Origin: Acidipropionibacterium thoenii DSM 20276
GTDB taxonomy: Bacteria; Actinomycetota; Actinomycetes; Propionibacteriales; Propionibacteriaceae
Assembly (NCBI RefSeq): GCF_000423445.1
Contig: NZ_KE384019.1
Location: forward strand, 62,001 to 126,000
DNA: 64,000 bases
Reading direction: 5' to 3'
Of this stretch, positions 54,656-63,341 are shown piece by piece. How positions within the stretch are numbered: position 1 is the first letter of the stretch; the number at the start of each line of letters is the position of its first letter. The notes under the pieces were generated by a model. The model was not told the origin of the DNA, did not search any database, and saw nothing but the letters and a program-made list of their open reading frames with translations. The translations under genes were made by a program, and so were the position numbers.

Positions 54656-55908
54656 GGTGGCTCACCAGAGTGCGCGTCTCCGCCGGGATGTGGCTGACCC
54701 CGCTCGTCGCCCTGCTGGTCGCAGCCAACCTCGGCGGTCAGGAGGGTTCCGGCGAGGGATACCGGCTGGCGGTGGCCACCCGTGACTCCTTCGATCTGCT
54801 GCTGGCCACCGGTCTCTGTGCGCTTGCCGGGGCGTGGGAAGGCGGAAGGTTGAGGCGGGCGGGAGTTCTCACCTGGCCCCGCAGGCGATCCGTTCCACGA
54901 GTCCTGGCGGCACCCTGGCTGATGTCGGTGGTCTCCGCCACCGCCGTCGCAGTCATCGTCTTCGCCCGGCACCGGGCATTCTCGGGTGGGGCCTCCATGG
55001 CCGTGGTCACCACGACCATCCTGTCGTTGTGGGTGTGGGCATTGGCGGGAATCGCCGCCGGCCTGTGGTCCCCGCCAGTCGTCGCTCTGCCGGTCTCATT
55101 CGCCGTCCCCGTGTTGTGGCTGATCCTGGCCCCGGTCAACTCGGTGCCGTGGTTGCGTCATCTCAACGGAGACTGGGTTGTCTGCTGCCAGGTCGACCAG
55201 ACGCTGGCTCCAGCGGCGGTCACCGGGACGCTCACTGTGCTGGCAGGCGTGCTCGTGGCCGCCGGACTCGCAATCTGGGGGCGGAGCCGGACCATGAGCA
55301 GATCGGTCCGGCTGTCGATAGGCCCCGGGGTGGTCGCGGCGCTGGCGCTTGGACTGGTACTCGGTGGTGTGCAGGTCCACCATCTCGGGTGGGAGCCCGT
55401 TGATCCACGCCACGCCGCCGTCGCATGCACGACGGGCGAGCGGGTCACCGTCTGCGTCCTGCCTGAGCATGACGGACAGGCGCGCCACATCGTCTCGTTG
55501 GCGGACGCCGCATTCTCGCGATGGCAGGTGTACGGGGTGCGCACGCCGACCTCCCTCACCGAGGCGACCGGCCTTGAGCCGGGGAGCCGGGATGCCGCCG
55601 CGCTCGTGGCCAACGCCAGATACGACACGGACTTCGACATTCTCAACCAGGTGAGCCAGGCTCTCGCCACGGCCTCCTACCAGGCCCCCGGCACTCAGGT
55701 GCCTGTTGAGGTGATCCAGCGTCAGCAGCGCGCCCAGGCATGGCTGGTGCGCTCCGCCGGCGCCCAGGTCGGAGGCGGGATGGACGCTGCACGCTTCGGA
55801 CTGGACCGGGAGGCCCGGGACTGGGCTACGGCGCTGCTGGTGAAGCCGAGGGCTCAGCAGGGCCGGACTGTCAACGCCGACCTTGACTACCTGGCTGCCT
55901 GCCGATGA
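54652..55908 (+). CDS. ABC exporter membrane subunit with extracytoplasmic domain
   Basis: 418 residues. Six or so helices occupy about residues 1-240, followed by a soluble C-terminal domain (about 245-418) that starts after VVAALALGLVLGGVQVHHLGW. The domain has two cysteines (ACTTGERVTVCVLPEHD). GTG 54652 overlaps the ATPase stop. No known family identified with confidence; large permeases of this shape accompany bacteriocin or lipid exporters. The organisation of helices plus a C-terminal outer domain is unusual. Confidence 0.75.
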   Translation: MRWLTRVRVSAGMWLTPLVALLVAANLGGQEGSGEGYRLAVATRDSFDLLLATGLCALAGAWEGGRLRRAGVLTWPRRRSVPRVLAAPWLMSVVSATAVAVIVFARHRAFSGGASMAVVTTTILSLWVWALAGIAAGLWSPPVVALPVSFAVPVLWLILAPVNSVPWLRHLNGDWVVCCQVDQTLAPAAVTGTLTVLAGVLVAAGLAIWGRSRTMSRSVRLSIGPGVVAALALGLVLGGVQVHHLGWEPVDPRHAAVACTTGERVTVCVLPEHDGQARHIVSLADAAFSRWQVYGVRTPTSLTEATGLEPGSRDAAALVANARYDTDFDILNQVSQALATASYQAPGTQVPVEVIQRQQRAQAWLVRSAGAQVGGGMDAARFGLDREARDWATALLVKPRAQQGRTVNADLDYLAACR

Positions 55909-56498
55909 GGGGGATTCTCGACACAGGGCGGGCCTTCATCTGGTGGGCGAAGTGCCGAGGCGGATTGGCGACTGACGCGCTGACCCTCCTGCTGAGTGTT
56001 CTCCTGGCGCTGACAGGCGGCGTTCGGGTGCAGGTGCCGTCGATCATCGGTGCGATCGGCGCGGACGAGCCCCTGGGATTCTTCATCCCGCTGCCGGTGA
56101 TCGTCGCCTACGGGATCGGACTGGCCCGGCCCGATCGTCTCACCGAGTCCCGTTCGGCCCGGCCAGTACGGATCTGGGACGTAGCATTCGGCGTCCTGCT
56201 GGTGGTCCTGTTCCTGGCCGCTGCCGTCGCCGGTCCCCGCGATGCGTCGCTGATCTGCGCCCGCAGCACGGCCGCCGGGATCGGGCTCACTCTTCTCGCC
56301 GGACGCTTCTTGGCGGTGGCGGTGATATCGCTGCCTGCGGTGGGCTGGATCCTCATCGGAGTGCTCACCGGCAGAACGAACTACGGAGGTGACGCCGCCT
56401 GGAACTGGCCCATCCTCGGGCCCTCCTCCGGGATTGGATGGGCCTGGGCTGCCGGACTGCTGGCGGTGGGAGCGGTCGCCCACATGACCTCCCGATGA
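55905..56498 (+). CDS. Hydrophobic membrane protein of ABC unit
   Basis: 197 residues with about six membrane helices (LTLLLSVLLALTGGV, FFIPLPVIVAYGIGL, VAFGVLLVVLFLAAAV and others) and few charged residues. ATGA overlap (55905) with the previous gene implies a second membrane subunit of the exporter. No family recognised. It has no obvious catalytic motif. Confidence 0.75.
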   Translation: MRGILDTGRAFIWWAKCRGGLATDALTLLLSVLLALTGGVRVQVPSIIGAIGADEPLGFFIPLPVIVAYGIGLARPDRLTESRSARPVRIWDVAFGVLLVVLFLAAAVAGPRDASLICARSTAAGIGLTLLAGRFLAVAVISLPAVGWILIGVLTGRTNYGGDAAWNWPILGPSSGIGWAWAAGLLAVGAVAHMTSR

Positions 56499-56548
56499 CC
56501 CAGGTGGTGACGCGCGAGGGGGCGCTCGAAGGCTGGGGGGCCGCGCGC

Positions 56549-56855
56549 TCAGCTGACCTGGATCGACTCTCTGGCGGCGTCCACCAGTTTCTGGCGGGCG
56601 GAGTCCCCGATGGTCGCGGAGTTGAAGTAGACCCCCATGAAGTCGCTCTGGCCGGTGTCCATCACCACGACGTCGACGACGTCTCCGCGGACCTGGGGGA
56701 GGTTCGGGATGGACACGTAGATCTCGGTGCGTACCCACCAGCCGGTGTGGCCGTTGCGGTCGAACTCCTGCTGGGAGACCACCTTGGAGCCGGTGTACCC
56801 GGAGTAGTACTGCGAACTGGCGAAGCACTCGGTCATCATCCGGGCCGCGGCGAGG
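56549..56855 (-). pseudogene. Truncated duplicate of the DUF2510 protein 3' end
   Basis: A 96-codon ORF (CFASSQYYSGYTGSK, EFDRNGHTGWWVR, DVVVMDTGQSDFMGVYF, ARESIQVS) is nearly identical to the C-terminal third of the protein encoded at 62338-63237. Similarity starts near 56540 at both DNA copies (CCGCGCGCTCA..CTGACCTGGATCGACTC) and stops abruptly at about 56855. The N-terminal two-thirds is absent. It lies between the ABC unit and the secreted-protein operon. Confidence 0.88.
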
Positions 56856-57160
56856 CCAAGGTCAGCATCGCGATGAAGAGCGCCGAGACGGCTGCCGCCA
56901 GGGGAAGTTCACATGAAGGGCGTAGACCTCCGTTGGCTGTGTGTATGTGCATCGTGAGTGGTCGCCCGAGATGGGGCTTGGGTGGCCGAAAGGACACCCC
57001 TGATGGGAATCTGTCGATCACCCTGACAGCGCGAGAAGGCGCCGAAGGCGTTGTGATGCACCTACGGCACCGTGGGCGGGGAGGATCTCGGCAGCTGTTT
57101 CACGATTTCTGGTGGACGACCGGGATAGGGGCCCAAAAGGACCGTTTTCGCCCAGAGTGC

Positions 57161-57189
57161 TCGACAGTTATCGTCACATCCCATACTGT
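57161..57189 (+). promoter_or_regulatory. Promoter of the secreted-protein operon
   Basis: TCGACA (57161-57166), a 17-nt spacer and TACTGT (57184-57189) form a good sigma-70-type promoter 38 nt before the start codon. Confidence 0.6.
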
Positions 57190-57193
57190 GGTT

Positions 57194-57212
57194 CTCGTCG
57201 ACCAACGACGAG
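57194..57212 (+). promoter_or_regulatory. 5'-UTR hairpin before the secreted-protein gene
   Basis: Perfect 7-bp arms CTCGTCG / CGACGAG with 5-nt loop end 3 nt before the AAGGGG ribosome-binding site (57216-57221). It may stabilise the mRNA or regulate initiation. Confidence 0.45.
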
Positions 57213-57226
57213 GATAAGGGGCAACC

Positions 57227-57631
57227 ATGAAAAAGAGAATCGCGGCGATTGCGATGGCCGGTGTCACACGGGTGTCCGTCATTGCTACGTCGCCCGGAGC
57301 GAACGCCGTATCGAATGCGAGCTGGTCCTCTGGCAAGGTTACTAGGGCTGTGTTGTGGGAGAACTACAACGGGGGTCACAAGCTCACCGTTCTGGGGACA
57401 GGAAATTGTACAGCATCAACGAGCGATGCTGACACCGTCATGTCTTGGATGGGGGACCGCGGCTGGAACGATGTCGTGAGTGGCGCTCAGGACTTTGCAG
57501 GTTGCGACGTCGATCTCTTCACGAACTTGGGATACGGTGGTGTTTCCACCGGATATGTGAACTACGGGCAGAACATCGGGTATGTCGGAGCCTCTCTGAA
57601 TGACCGGGCCAGCTCGTTCAAGATCTCATGA
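57227..57631 (+). CDS. Small secreted protein, beta/gamma-crystallin-like
   Basis: 134 residues. A Sec signal peptide occupies 1-27 (MKKRIAAIAMAG.. with ANA before the cut), leaving a mature protein of about 107 residues with two cysteines (C61, C93). It has two Greek-key-like segments, NYNGGHKLTVLG and NLGYGGVSTGYVNYG, and ends in SLNDRASSFKI. These recall the beta/gamma-crystallin fold, shared by peptidase inhibitor family I36 and some secreted antifungal proteins. ATG 57227 with AAGGGG. Codons are lower in GC than neighbours, suggesting transfer. It overlaps the lipoprotein gene by 4 nt and leads an export operon. Function unknown. Confidence 0.72.
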   Translation: MKKRIAAIAMAGVTRVSVIATSPGANAVSNASWSSGKVTRAVLWENYNGGHKLTVLGTGNCTASTSDADTVMSWMGDRGWNDVVSGAQDFAGCDVDLFTNLGYGGVSTGYVNYGQNIGYVGASLNDRASSFKIS

Positions 57632-58569
57632 TGCACTCGGGAAGAATGCTAGTCATGCTGGCTGGGGTCCTTGCCCTAGCCAGTATGGCGACAGCCTGCT
57701 CCCGTGGCGGTGACACGGGCGGGAACGAGGCCTCGGTCTCCATCCCGGACAACCCGCCGCCCATCACCTCGCTGAGTCAGATCAAGGCCCCGATGGCCTC
57801 CTACATCCTCAGCCCCGAGGATGCGGCCACCCTTCAGAACGCCGTCATTATCGTCGCGAACAAGTGCTCTCTGCGGTTCGGTGTGGTGAGCAGCCAGAAA
57901 CCAGACAACGTGCGACTGCCCAGCGATGCCTTGGAACTGGATGGACGCTACAGCACCGTCGTCTCGCTGGACGGGGCACGACAGTACGGTTACCAGCAGG
58001 ACCCGCGGTACGCGGTGAAGGTGGACGACAAGGAGAAGGTGAAGGACGCGGCTCCGGCCAATCCGAAGGAGAGGGAGGTCTTCAACGGAGTGACCGCTGA
58101 CGGCCAGAAATCCTCCCTGAAGGACAAGAACGGCAACCTCCTGCCCCAGGGTGGTTGCTACGGTGAGGGTAACGCCGAGATCCAGGATCATGAGAAGGAC
58201 TACTGGGCCGATCTCATCCATCTCTCGTCCGACGGTCTCGACAACGCTCTGGACCGGCTCGACAACGACTCCCGACTGCTCGACGCCGAGAAGAAGTGGG
58301 CGGCGTGCATGAAGACCAAGGGATACACCTTCACCCACAAGGATGACGCCGTCCAGTCGGTGGCCGGGAAACCTCGCGCCCAGCAGGTCAAGGTGGCCGT
58401 CGACGACGCCACCTGCTCCCAGCAGATCAACTACTACGGCATCATGTACGCACTGGACACGGCCTACCAGAATCAGTACATCGTCGCGCACCAGGCGCAG
58501 TTCACGTCGGCCCAGAACGGCGTGCGCAAGGCTCTGGTGACCGCGCGCGGCATCATCGCGAAGGGCTAG
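57628..58569 (+). CDS. Lipoprotein of the secreted-protein operon
   Basis: 313 residues: N-terminal signal with weak lipobox (LASMATAC, Cys 24), Gly/Ser/Asn-rich spacer, then a charged soluble domain containing several cysteines (ANKCSLRFG, QGGCYGEG, WAACMKTKGY, DDATCSQQIN). WAACMKTKGYTF resembles conserved segments of actinobacterial lipoproteins found beside MacB-type exporters. ATGATG start overlaps the preceding gene. It could bind the exported protein or provide immunity. No enzyme motif seen. Confidence 0.8.
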   Translation: MMHSGRMLVMLAGVLALASMATACSRGGDTGGNEASVSIPDNPPPITSLSQIKAPMASYILSPEDAATLQNAVIIVANKCSLRFGVVSSQKPDNVRLPSDALELDGRYSTVVSLDGARQYGYQQDPRYAVKVDDKEKVKDAAPANPKEREVFNGVTADGQKSSLKDKNGNLLPQGGCYGEGNAEIQDHEKDYWADLIHLSSDGLDNALDRLDNDSRLLDAEKKWAACMKTKGYTFTHKDDAVQSVAGKPRAQQVKVAVDDATCSQQINYYGIMYALDTAYQNQYIVAHQAQFTSAQNGVRKALVTARGIIAKG

Positions 58570-58600
58570 GTACCAGCAGGTGGACGACGAGGGTGAGTTC

Positions 58601-60070
58601 ATGGCGGCCGGTCCGCGCCGGCGGCGAAGCGCCAGGGCAATCGCCGTCATGACTGTGATCGCGGTGGCTTTCCTGGCGGTCGGGCTGATCGCCGGCCATT
58701 TCCTCAAGTCGCCGGCCCAGCGCCAGGCCGACACCGCTCCACCTCCGGTCACGCCACTCACCGACACCGTCAAGAAGTCCGTCGTCACCCGGTCCGTGCC
58801 CTTCGGGGCGAGCCTCCAGCGAGGCATCAGGACCGACGTCACGTTGGACTCCGCAACGGGTGAGGATGCCGAACGCGCCGTGGTGAGCAGCCTCCGGGTC
58901 ACGGAGGGCCAGAGCGTCCAAGGCGGCAGCGTCCTGCTGGAGGTGAGCGGGCGGCCGGTGATCCTGCTGCCCGGAGCCATGCCCTCATACCGGACCATCA
59001 GTCCCGGCGGCACCGGCCCCGACGTCGTCCAGCTGCAGAAGGCGCTCCGCTCGTTGCACTATCTCTCCGGCGAGGAGAGTGGCTTCGGCCCCGACACACA
59101 GGACGCTCTGGTGAGCCTCTACGGCAAGCTCGGTTACAAGGTCGCCAGCACCGGCAATGAAGAGGTGAAGGAGGCTCGCTCGGCCGTCGCCTCGGCCAAG
59201 GAGGCCGTCCAGTCCCGTCAGGACGACGTGGACACTGCGAGGATCGCGCTCACGCGAGCCCGCAGGCCGGCGGCTCAGTCGGTCCCCGCAGCATCCTCGT
59301 CCGGCTCCGCCACCTCCCAGGAGTCCGGCACCGACACCTCCCAGCAGGACGGCATCGTCGATGCCAGGAGGGCGCTGCGCTCGGCCGAACGGCAACTGGG
59401 TGAGGCCCAGGACACCCTCGCCGACGCCTCGACGGCCCTGGAACGGGCGCAGGCCAAGGCTGGGCCGACGCTGCCCCGCTCCGAGGTGGTCTTCGTGCCC
59501 TCGGTGCCCGCGACCGTCGCCTCGCTGTCCACCGCGGTCGGCAAGGAGGCGAGCGGCACCGCGTTCACTCTCGTGAGCGGTGCCCTGGTGGCGAGTGTCA
59601 CCGGTCTCGATGCGGCTAGCGCGACGGGAGTCAAGGCGCGCCAGAGCGCCGAGATCGTCACCGACGACGGAGCCCGTCACGCAGCGGTGGTGTCCGCCGT
59701 CCAGATCACGACGGCCTCCTCCGGTCAGGACGGGCAGGGCCAGCCCGCGCAGACAGTCGAGGAGCAGGTCGGCATCGTCATCGCTCCGAGCGATCCGATC
59801 ACTGCCGGGGAGGGTACCCAGGTGAGGGTCATCGTCAATACCGCGACCTCCCAGGCCCCGGTGCTCAACGTGCCCATCAGCGCTGTGGCGACCGGCGCCA
59901 GGGGAGATACCTCCGTCACCATCGTCGATAAGGGGACTCGACGCGTCGTGCCGGTGGTCACCGGCCTTCAGGGAGACGGACGTGTCCAGGTGAGCGGTCG
60001 CCTCTCCGAGGGAGACACCGTGCTTATCGGCGACTCCATCCAGCCCTCCTCCTCACCGAGCTCGAGATGA
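58601..60070 (+). CDS. Periplasmic-adaptor-like protein with peptidoglycan-binding domain
   Basis: 489 residues. There is a short Arg-rich cytoplasmic start, a membrane helix (about 13-32) and a lipoyl-like half-hairpin (SSLRVTEGQSVQGGSVLLEVSGRPV). A peptidoglycan_binding_1-like module (about 129-175, GTGPDVVQLQKALRSLHYL) follows. Then come a coiled-coil hairpin (about 187-287) and beta-barrel/membrane-proximal domains of HlyD/MacA type. ATG 58601 has GAGGGTGA. As a Gram-positive MFP it likely links the exporter to the cell wall. Overlaps the ATPase gene by 4 nt. Confidence 0.85.
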   Translation: MAAGPRRRRSARAIAVMTVIAVAFLAVGLIAGHFLKSPAQRQADTAPPPVTPLTDTVKKSVVTRSVPFGASLQRGIRTDVTLDSATGEDAERAVVSSLRVTEGQSVQGGSVLLEVSGRPVILLPGAMPSYRTISPGGTGPDVVQLQKALRSLHYLSGEESGFGPDTQDALVSLYGKLGYKVASTGNEEVKEARSAVASAKEAVQSRQDDVDTARIALTRARRPAAQSVPAASSSGSATSQESGTDTSQQDGIVDARRALRSAERQLGEAQDTLADASTALERAQAKAGPTLPRSEVVFVPSVPATVASLSTAVGKEASGTAFTLVSGALVASVTGLDAASATGVKARQSAEIVTDDGARHAAVVSAVQITTASSGQDGQGQPAQTVEEQVGIVIAPSDPITAGEGTQVRVIVNTATSQAPVLNVPISAVATGARGDTSVTIVDKGTRRVVPVVTGLQGDGRVQVSGRLSEGDTVLIGDSIQPSSSPSSR

Positions 60071-60762
60071 TCGGTGCTCCTTCCGCCGTCGGTCCGGTGC
60101 TCGAGTTCGTGGCGGCGGGCCGCACCTACGCCGGCCCGCCGGAGGTCACGGCCCTGCATCCCTGCTCCCTGGTGATCGAACGCGGCGACCTGGTGACCGT
60201 GTGCGGGCCCAGTGGCTCCGGGAAGTCGACCTGGCTCAACCTGGCCGGGCTGCTAGACCGTCCCAGCACCGGCTCGGTCGTGGTCAATGCGGTGGACACC
60301 GGGCGGCTCAGTGCCGACCAGCGCACCGCGATCCGCGGCGGCTGGCTCGGTTTCGTGTTCCAGTCCTTCCATCTCATGGCGCACCGCAGCGTGCTGGAGA
60401 ACGTGTGCCTTTCGGGGCTGTACCGGTCGATGCCGCCGGCACGGCGATGGGAGCGGGCCAGTGAGGTGATCGAGAGCGTCGGGCTCGGCGCCCGCCTCAA
60501 CGCGCCCGCCCGCAACCTGTCGGGAGGCGAGATGCAACGCACTGCCATCGCCCGCGCCATGATGAACAGTCCCCACCTCATGCTCTGCGATGAGCCCACC
60601 GGAAACTTGGACTCCCAGAACGGGGCCCAGGTGATCGATCTCCTTGACGAGCTCCACGACCAGGGGATGACCATCGTCATCATCACCCACGATCCGGTGA
60701 TCGCTCGGCACGGGGACCGCCAGATCCAGATCAAGGATGGTCGGGTCCATGAGATGGCGTAG
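60067..60762 (+). CDS. MacB/LolD-type ABC ATPase
   Basis: 231 residues: Walker A CGPSGSGKST, Q-loop FVFQSFHLM, signature LSGGEMQRTAIARAM, Walker B LMLCDEPTGNLDS and switch His (ITHDP). The short single domain and GNLD wording are typical of MacB/FtsE-like (type VII) ATPases, which drive mechanotransmission rather than membrane passage. ATGA overlap with the adaptor gene upstream and 14-nt overlap with the permease gene downstream. Confidence 0.93.
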   Translation: MIGAPSAVGPVLEFVAAGRTYAGPPEVTALHPCSLVIERGDLVTVCGPSGSGKSTWLNLAGLLDRPSTGSVVVNAVDTGRLSADQRTAIRGGWLGFVFQSFHLMAHRSVLENVCLSGLYRSMPPARRWERASEVIESVGLGARLNAPARNLSGGEMQRTAIARAMMNSPHLMLCDEPTGNLDSQNGAQVIDLLDELHDQGMTIVIITHDPVIARHGDRQIQIKDGRVHEMA

Positions 60763-62017
60763 GAGTGGGGCCGGGGCCGCGGACGCCGGGCAGTCCCCTC
60801 AGCTGCCCCGCTCCACCATGAGGGCGGCCGACCTCTTCGCCGAGGCCCTCGCCGGCATCACTCAGCGGCCCGGACGCTCCGTCATGACGGCCCTGGGCAC
60901 GGTGCTCGGGGTGGCCGTCCTGGTGTGCGTGCTCGGACTCACCAGCTCCGCCGCCGCCCAGATCGGCAGCAGATTCGACCCGCTCACCGCCAACGAGGTC
61001 TCGATCACCGACCCTGGGGACGGGGTGACCGTCGCCTCTTACACCTTTCGGCCCGACGCCGAGCAGCGCGTGAAATCCATCAACGGGGTGGAGGAGGCAG
61101 GCATCGGCTGGAGCCTTCACGACGTGAAGGGACAGGTCTCGCTCCTCCCGCCGCCCGGCACCACCGATCCGGACACGAAGTTGGCCTACATGGCCGCGTC
61201 CCCCGGTCTGCTCGCCGAGGCCGGTGCGACACTGTCCTCTGGGGCTTTGTACAACGACTGGCACGAGCGCACCGCCCAGCCGGTGGTCGTGCTGGGCCCC
61301 GGGGCTGCCCGACAGCTGTCCATCACGCGGGCCGCCGTCGGACAGACCATCTGGATGGACGGTCATCGCTTCTTCCTGATGGGCATCCTGTCGAACACCC
61401 AGCGGCACGCGGAACTGCTCAATGCCGTCATCATCCCCAGTACGACCGCTCGTGCCCTGTTCGGAACGCCGACGGGGGCCGGCGCCTTCACCCTGTGGGC
61501 GCAGGTGCGCCCCGGGGCGGCGGCCGTGGTCGCGTCGCAACTCGCCGACGCGGTGAACCCCGATCTGGCCGGCACATACAAGGTGACGAAGCCCCCGGAC
61601 ATCTCCTCCCTGAAGGATCAGGTGAACACCGACATGGAGGGGCTGTTCCTGCTGCTGGCCGCGGTGAGCCTGGTGATCGGGATGGTGGGGATCGCCAACA
61701 CCACCTTCGTGTCGGTCATCGAGCGCACCCCCGAGATCGGTCTGCGGCGGGCGCTGGGAGCACGGTCGCGACACATCCTCTCCCAGTTCCTCGTCGAGGC
61801 TGTGACGCTGGGCACCCTGGGCGGGCTGATCGGTGCGAGCCTGGGCACCGTCATCGTCGTGGCGACCTGCTGGGCGAAGCAGTGGACGGCCGTTCTGGAC
61901 TGGCGCCTCGCGGTTCTCGGACCCGTCGCCGGCCTGCTGGTCGGCGGCCTCGCCGGCCTCTACCCGGCCAGCAGGGCATCCCGGATCGAGCCGGTCGACG
62001 CCCTGCGGCAGAGCTGA
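60749..62017 (+). CDS. MacB/FtsX-type ABC permease
   Basis: 422 residues: TM1 near 45-65 (VLGVAVLVCVLGLTSSAAA), large extracytoplasmic MacB_PCD domain (about 70-290), and three C-terminal helices (about 295-410) ending LYPASRASRIEPVDALRQS, the FtsX-type finish. ATG 60749 chosen; ATG 60737 also in frame. It completes a tripartite exporter with the adaptor and ATPase. A degraded copy of its 3' end lies at 53088-53321. Confidence 0.93.
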   Translation: MRWRRSGAGAADAGQSPQLPRSTMRAADLFAEALAGITQRPGRSVMTALGTVLGVAVLVCVLGLTSSAAAQIGSRFDPLTANEVSITDPGDGVTVASYTFRPDAEQRVKSINGVEEAGIGWSLHDVKGQVSLLPPPGTTDPDTKLAYMAASPGLLAEAGATLSSGALYNDWHERTAQPVVVLGPGAARQLSITRAAVGQTIWMDGHRFFLMGILSNTQRHAELLNAVIIPSTTARALFGTPTGAGAFTLWAQVRPGAAAVVASQLADAVNPDLAGTYKVTKPPDISSLKDQVNTDMEGLFLLLAAVSLVIGMVGIANTTFVSVIERTPEIGLRRALGARSRHILSQFLVEAVTLGTLGGLIGASLGTVIVVATCWAKQWTAVLDWRLAVLGPVAGLLVGGLAGLYPASRASRIEPVDALRQS

Positions 62018-62337
62018 CCGGTAGCAGGCGCCGTGGTCGGTCATCACCGCGGTGACCGTGTCGCCGATGCCGGCGAGGAACGCGTTCGCTCGGCCTGGGG
62101 CGGGAAGCCCTTCTGGCTGACCATGCTGCGACACCCGACCGCCGTCGGCAGGTCTCGGGTCTTGCCGCTGTCGTGGCCGGCGGCAAGCGGACGTGATCCG
62201 CTCGGGGAGTGCGAGGCCTTCGTCGAAGCGGCTCAGCCGCTCCGGCGTGGTCCTGCGGCGGTAGGCCCCTGCGCCGTGCACGCTCATCGCCAGTCGATGG
62301 ATGCGGGCCGAGTCCGTCGGCCAGGGGGACCGCGCGC
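62018..62337 (-). mobile_element. IS481-like transposase remnant in the permease-DUF2510 gap
   Basis: On the minus strand, one frame reads ANAFLAGIGDTVTAVMTDHGACYRSAL, matching the C-terminal part of the rve core (T-D-N/H-G-x-C-Y-R-S) of IS481-type transposases. Upstream of it the frame is scrambled. No terminal inverted repeats or intact frame were found. The same remnant, more decayed, follows the permease fragment at 53322. Confidence 0.55.
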
Positions 62338-63237
62338 TCAACTGACCTGGATCGACTCCCGGGCGGCGTCCACCAGCTTCTGACGGGCCGAGTCGCCGAT
62401 CGTGGCGGAGTTGAAGTAGACCCCCATGAAGTCGCTCTGCCCGGTGTCCATCACCACGACGTCGACGACGTCGCCACGGACCTGGGGCAGCTGGGGGATC
62501 GTCACGTAGATCTCCGAGCGCACCCACCAGCCGGTGTGGCCATTGCGGTCGAACTCCTGCTGGGAGATCACCTTGGAGCCGGTGAAGCCCGAGTAGTACT
62601 GGGAGCTGGCGAAGCAGTCGGTCATCATCTGGGCTGCGGTCTTGGCATCGGAGAAGCCATCGGCGGCGGCCAGCTGACCCACCCCCGAGACACTCATCCA
62701 TCCGGTGGGGCTGGCCACGTAGACGGTGTCGGTCTGCGAGGAGATGTTGCGCACCCAGGGCATGTCCAGTGCCTGATCCCCCCAGCCTGAGATGCGGGCC
62801 ACCGAGATCCTGCCGGAGCGCAGCCGTCCGTCACTGGACCCGGCCGCCTTCGAGACATCTCCGCTGGGGCACTTGACCACCGAGGAACCCGCGCTGGGGG
62901 TGGCCGACTTCTCGTTCCAGGCCGAGACCGTGGGCGTCGAGGAGTTCTGATCGGGTTGGGCCAGCTGGCTGTTGTCCGGCTTGGGCCGCATCACCAGCCA
63001 ACCCACCAGGACCAGCGCCAGGATCACCACGGCAGCTGCCAGCACTGCTCTGATGGGACCGCCGCTGCGCGGCGCACGCTCAGTGGTCAGGGTATCGGGG
63101 CTGGCCCCGGACCCGGAGCCGCCACCGGCCCCGCCCCGGCCGCCCATGGTGGTCTGATCGGTCCAGGCCTGGCCGTCGAACCACCGGAAGCGATCCGGTG
63201 TTCCGTCGGGGTCTGGGTACCAACCTGCTCGGGCCAT
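62338..63237 (-). CDS. DUF2510-domain membrane protein
   Basis: 299 residues. The N-terminal DUF2510 module is MARAGWYPDPDGTPDRFRWFDGQAWTDQT (residues 1-29, W-Y-P-D-P and W-D/F-G-x-x-W signature). It is followed by a Gly/Ser linker, a membrane helix (VLAAAVVILALVLVGWLV, about 66-84) and an extracellular domain of unknown fold. ATG 63237 chosen by the domain start. Divergent from glnA2. Its 3' third is duplicated at 56549-56855. Function unknown. Confidence 0.85.
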   Translation of the reverse strand: MARAGWYPDPDGTPDRFRWFDGQAWTDQTTMGGRGGAGGGSGSGASPDTLTTERAPRSGGPIRAVLAAAVVILALVLVGWLVMRPKPDNSQLAQPDQNSSTPTVSAWNEKSATPSAGSSVVKCPSGDVSKAAGSSDGRLRSGRISVARISGWGDQALDMPWVRNISSQTDTVYVASPTGWMSVSGVGQLAAADGFSDAKTAAQMMTDCFASSQYYSGFTGSKVISQQEFDRNGHTGWWVRSEIYVTIPQLPQVRGDVVDVVVMDTGQSDFMGVYFNSATIGDSARQKLVDAARESIQVS

Positions 63238-63300
63238 GGGGGTGAGTGTATGTGGCGAACTTGTGGGCGCCACCCCGGCGTACATCCGAAAAACGCCGTC

Positions 63301-63320
63301 ACGTTATGGGATTGCAACGT
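63301..63320. promoter_or_regulatory. Inverted repeat upstream of glnA2
   Basis: ACGTT-N10-AACGT lies 22 nt before the glnA2 start, in the 104-nt divergent gap. It is a possible operator (for example for a nitrogen regulator), but no consensus is met. Confidence 0.3.
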
Positions 63321-63341
63321 TTTGGCGGCAGACTGGCCCTC

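Larger units (their letters stand above)
56856..57226 (+). other. Gap before the secreted-protein operon
   Basis: 371 nt with no supported gene. On the minus strand a short frame at 56836-56952 encodes a possible membrane helix (LPLAAAVSALFIAMLTLA), perhaps the remnant of a lost gene. The final 70 nt hold the promoter and 5' hairpin listed separately. Confidence 0.4.

Noticed and set aside
57227-57631. Lactococcin 972-type bacteriocin
   Set aside because: Size and signal fit, but the Greek-key-like NYNGGH and SLNDRASSF motifs fit a crystallin fold better, and the exporter differs from lactococcin 972 clusters.
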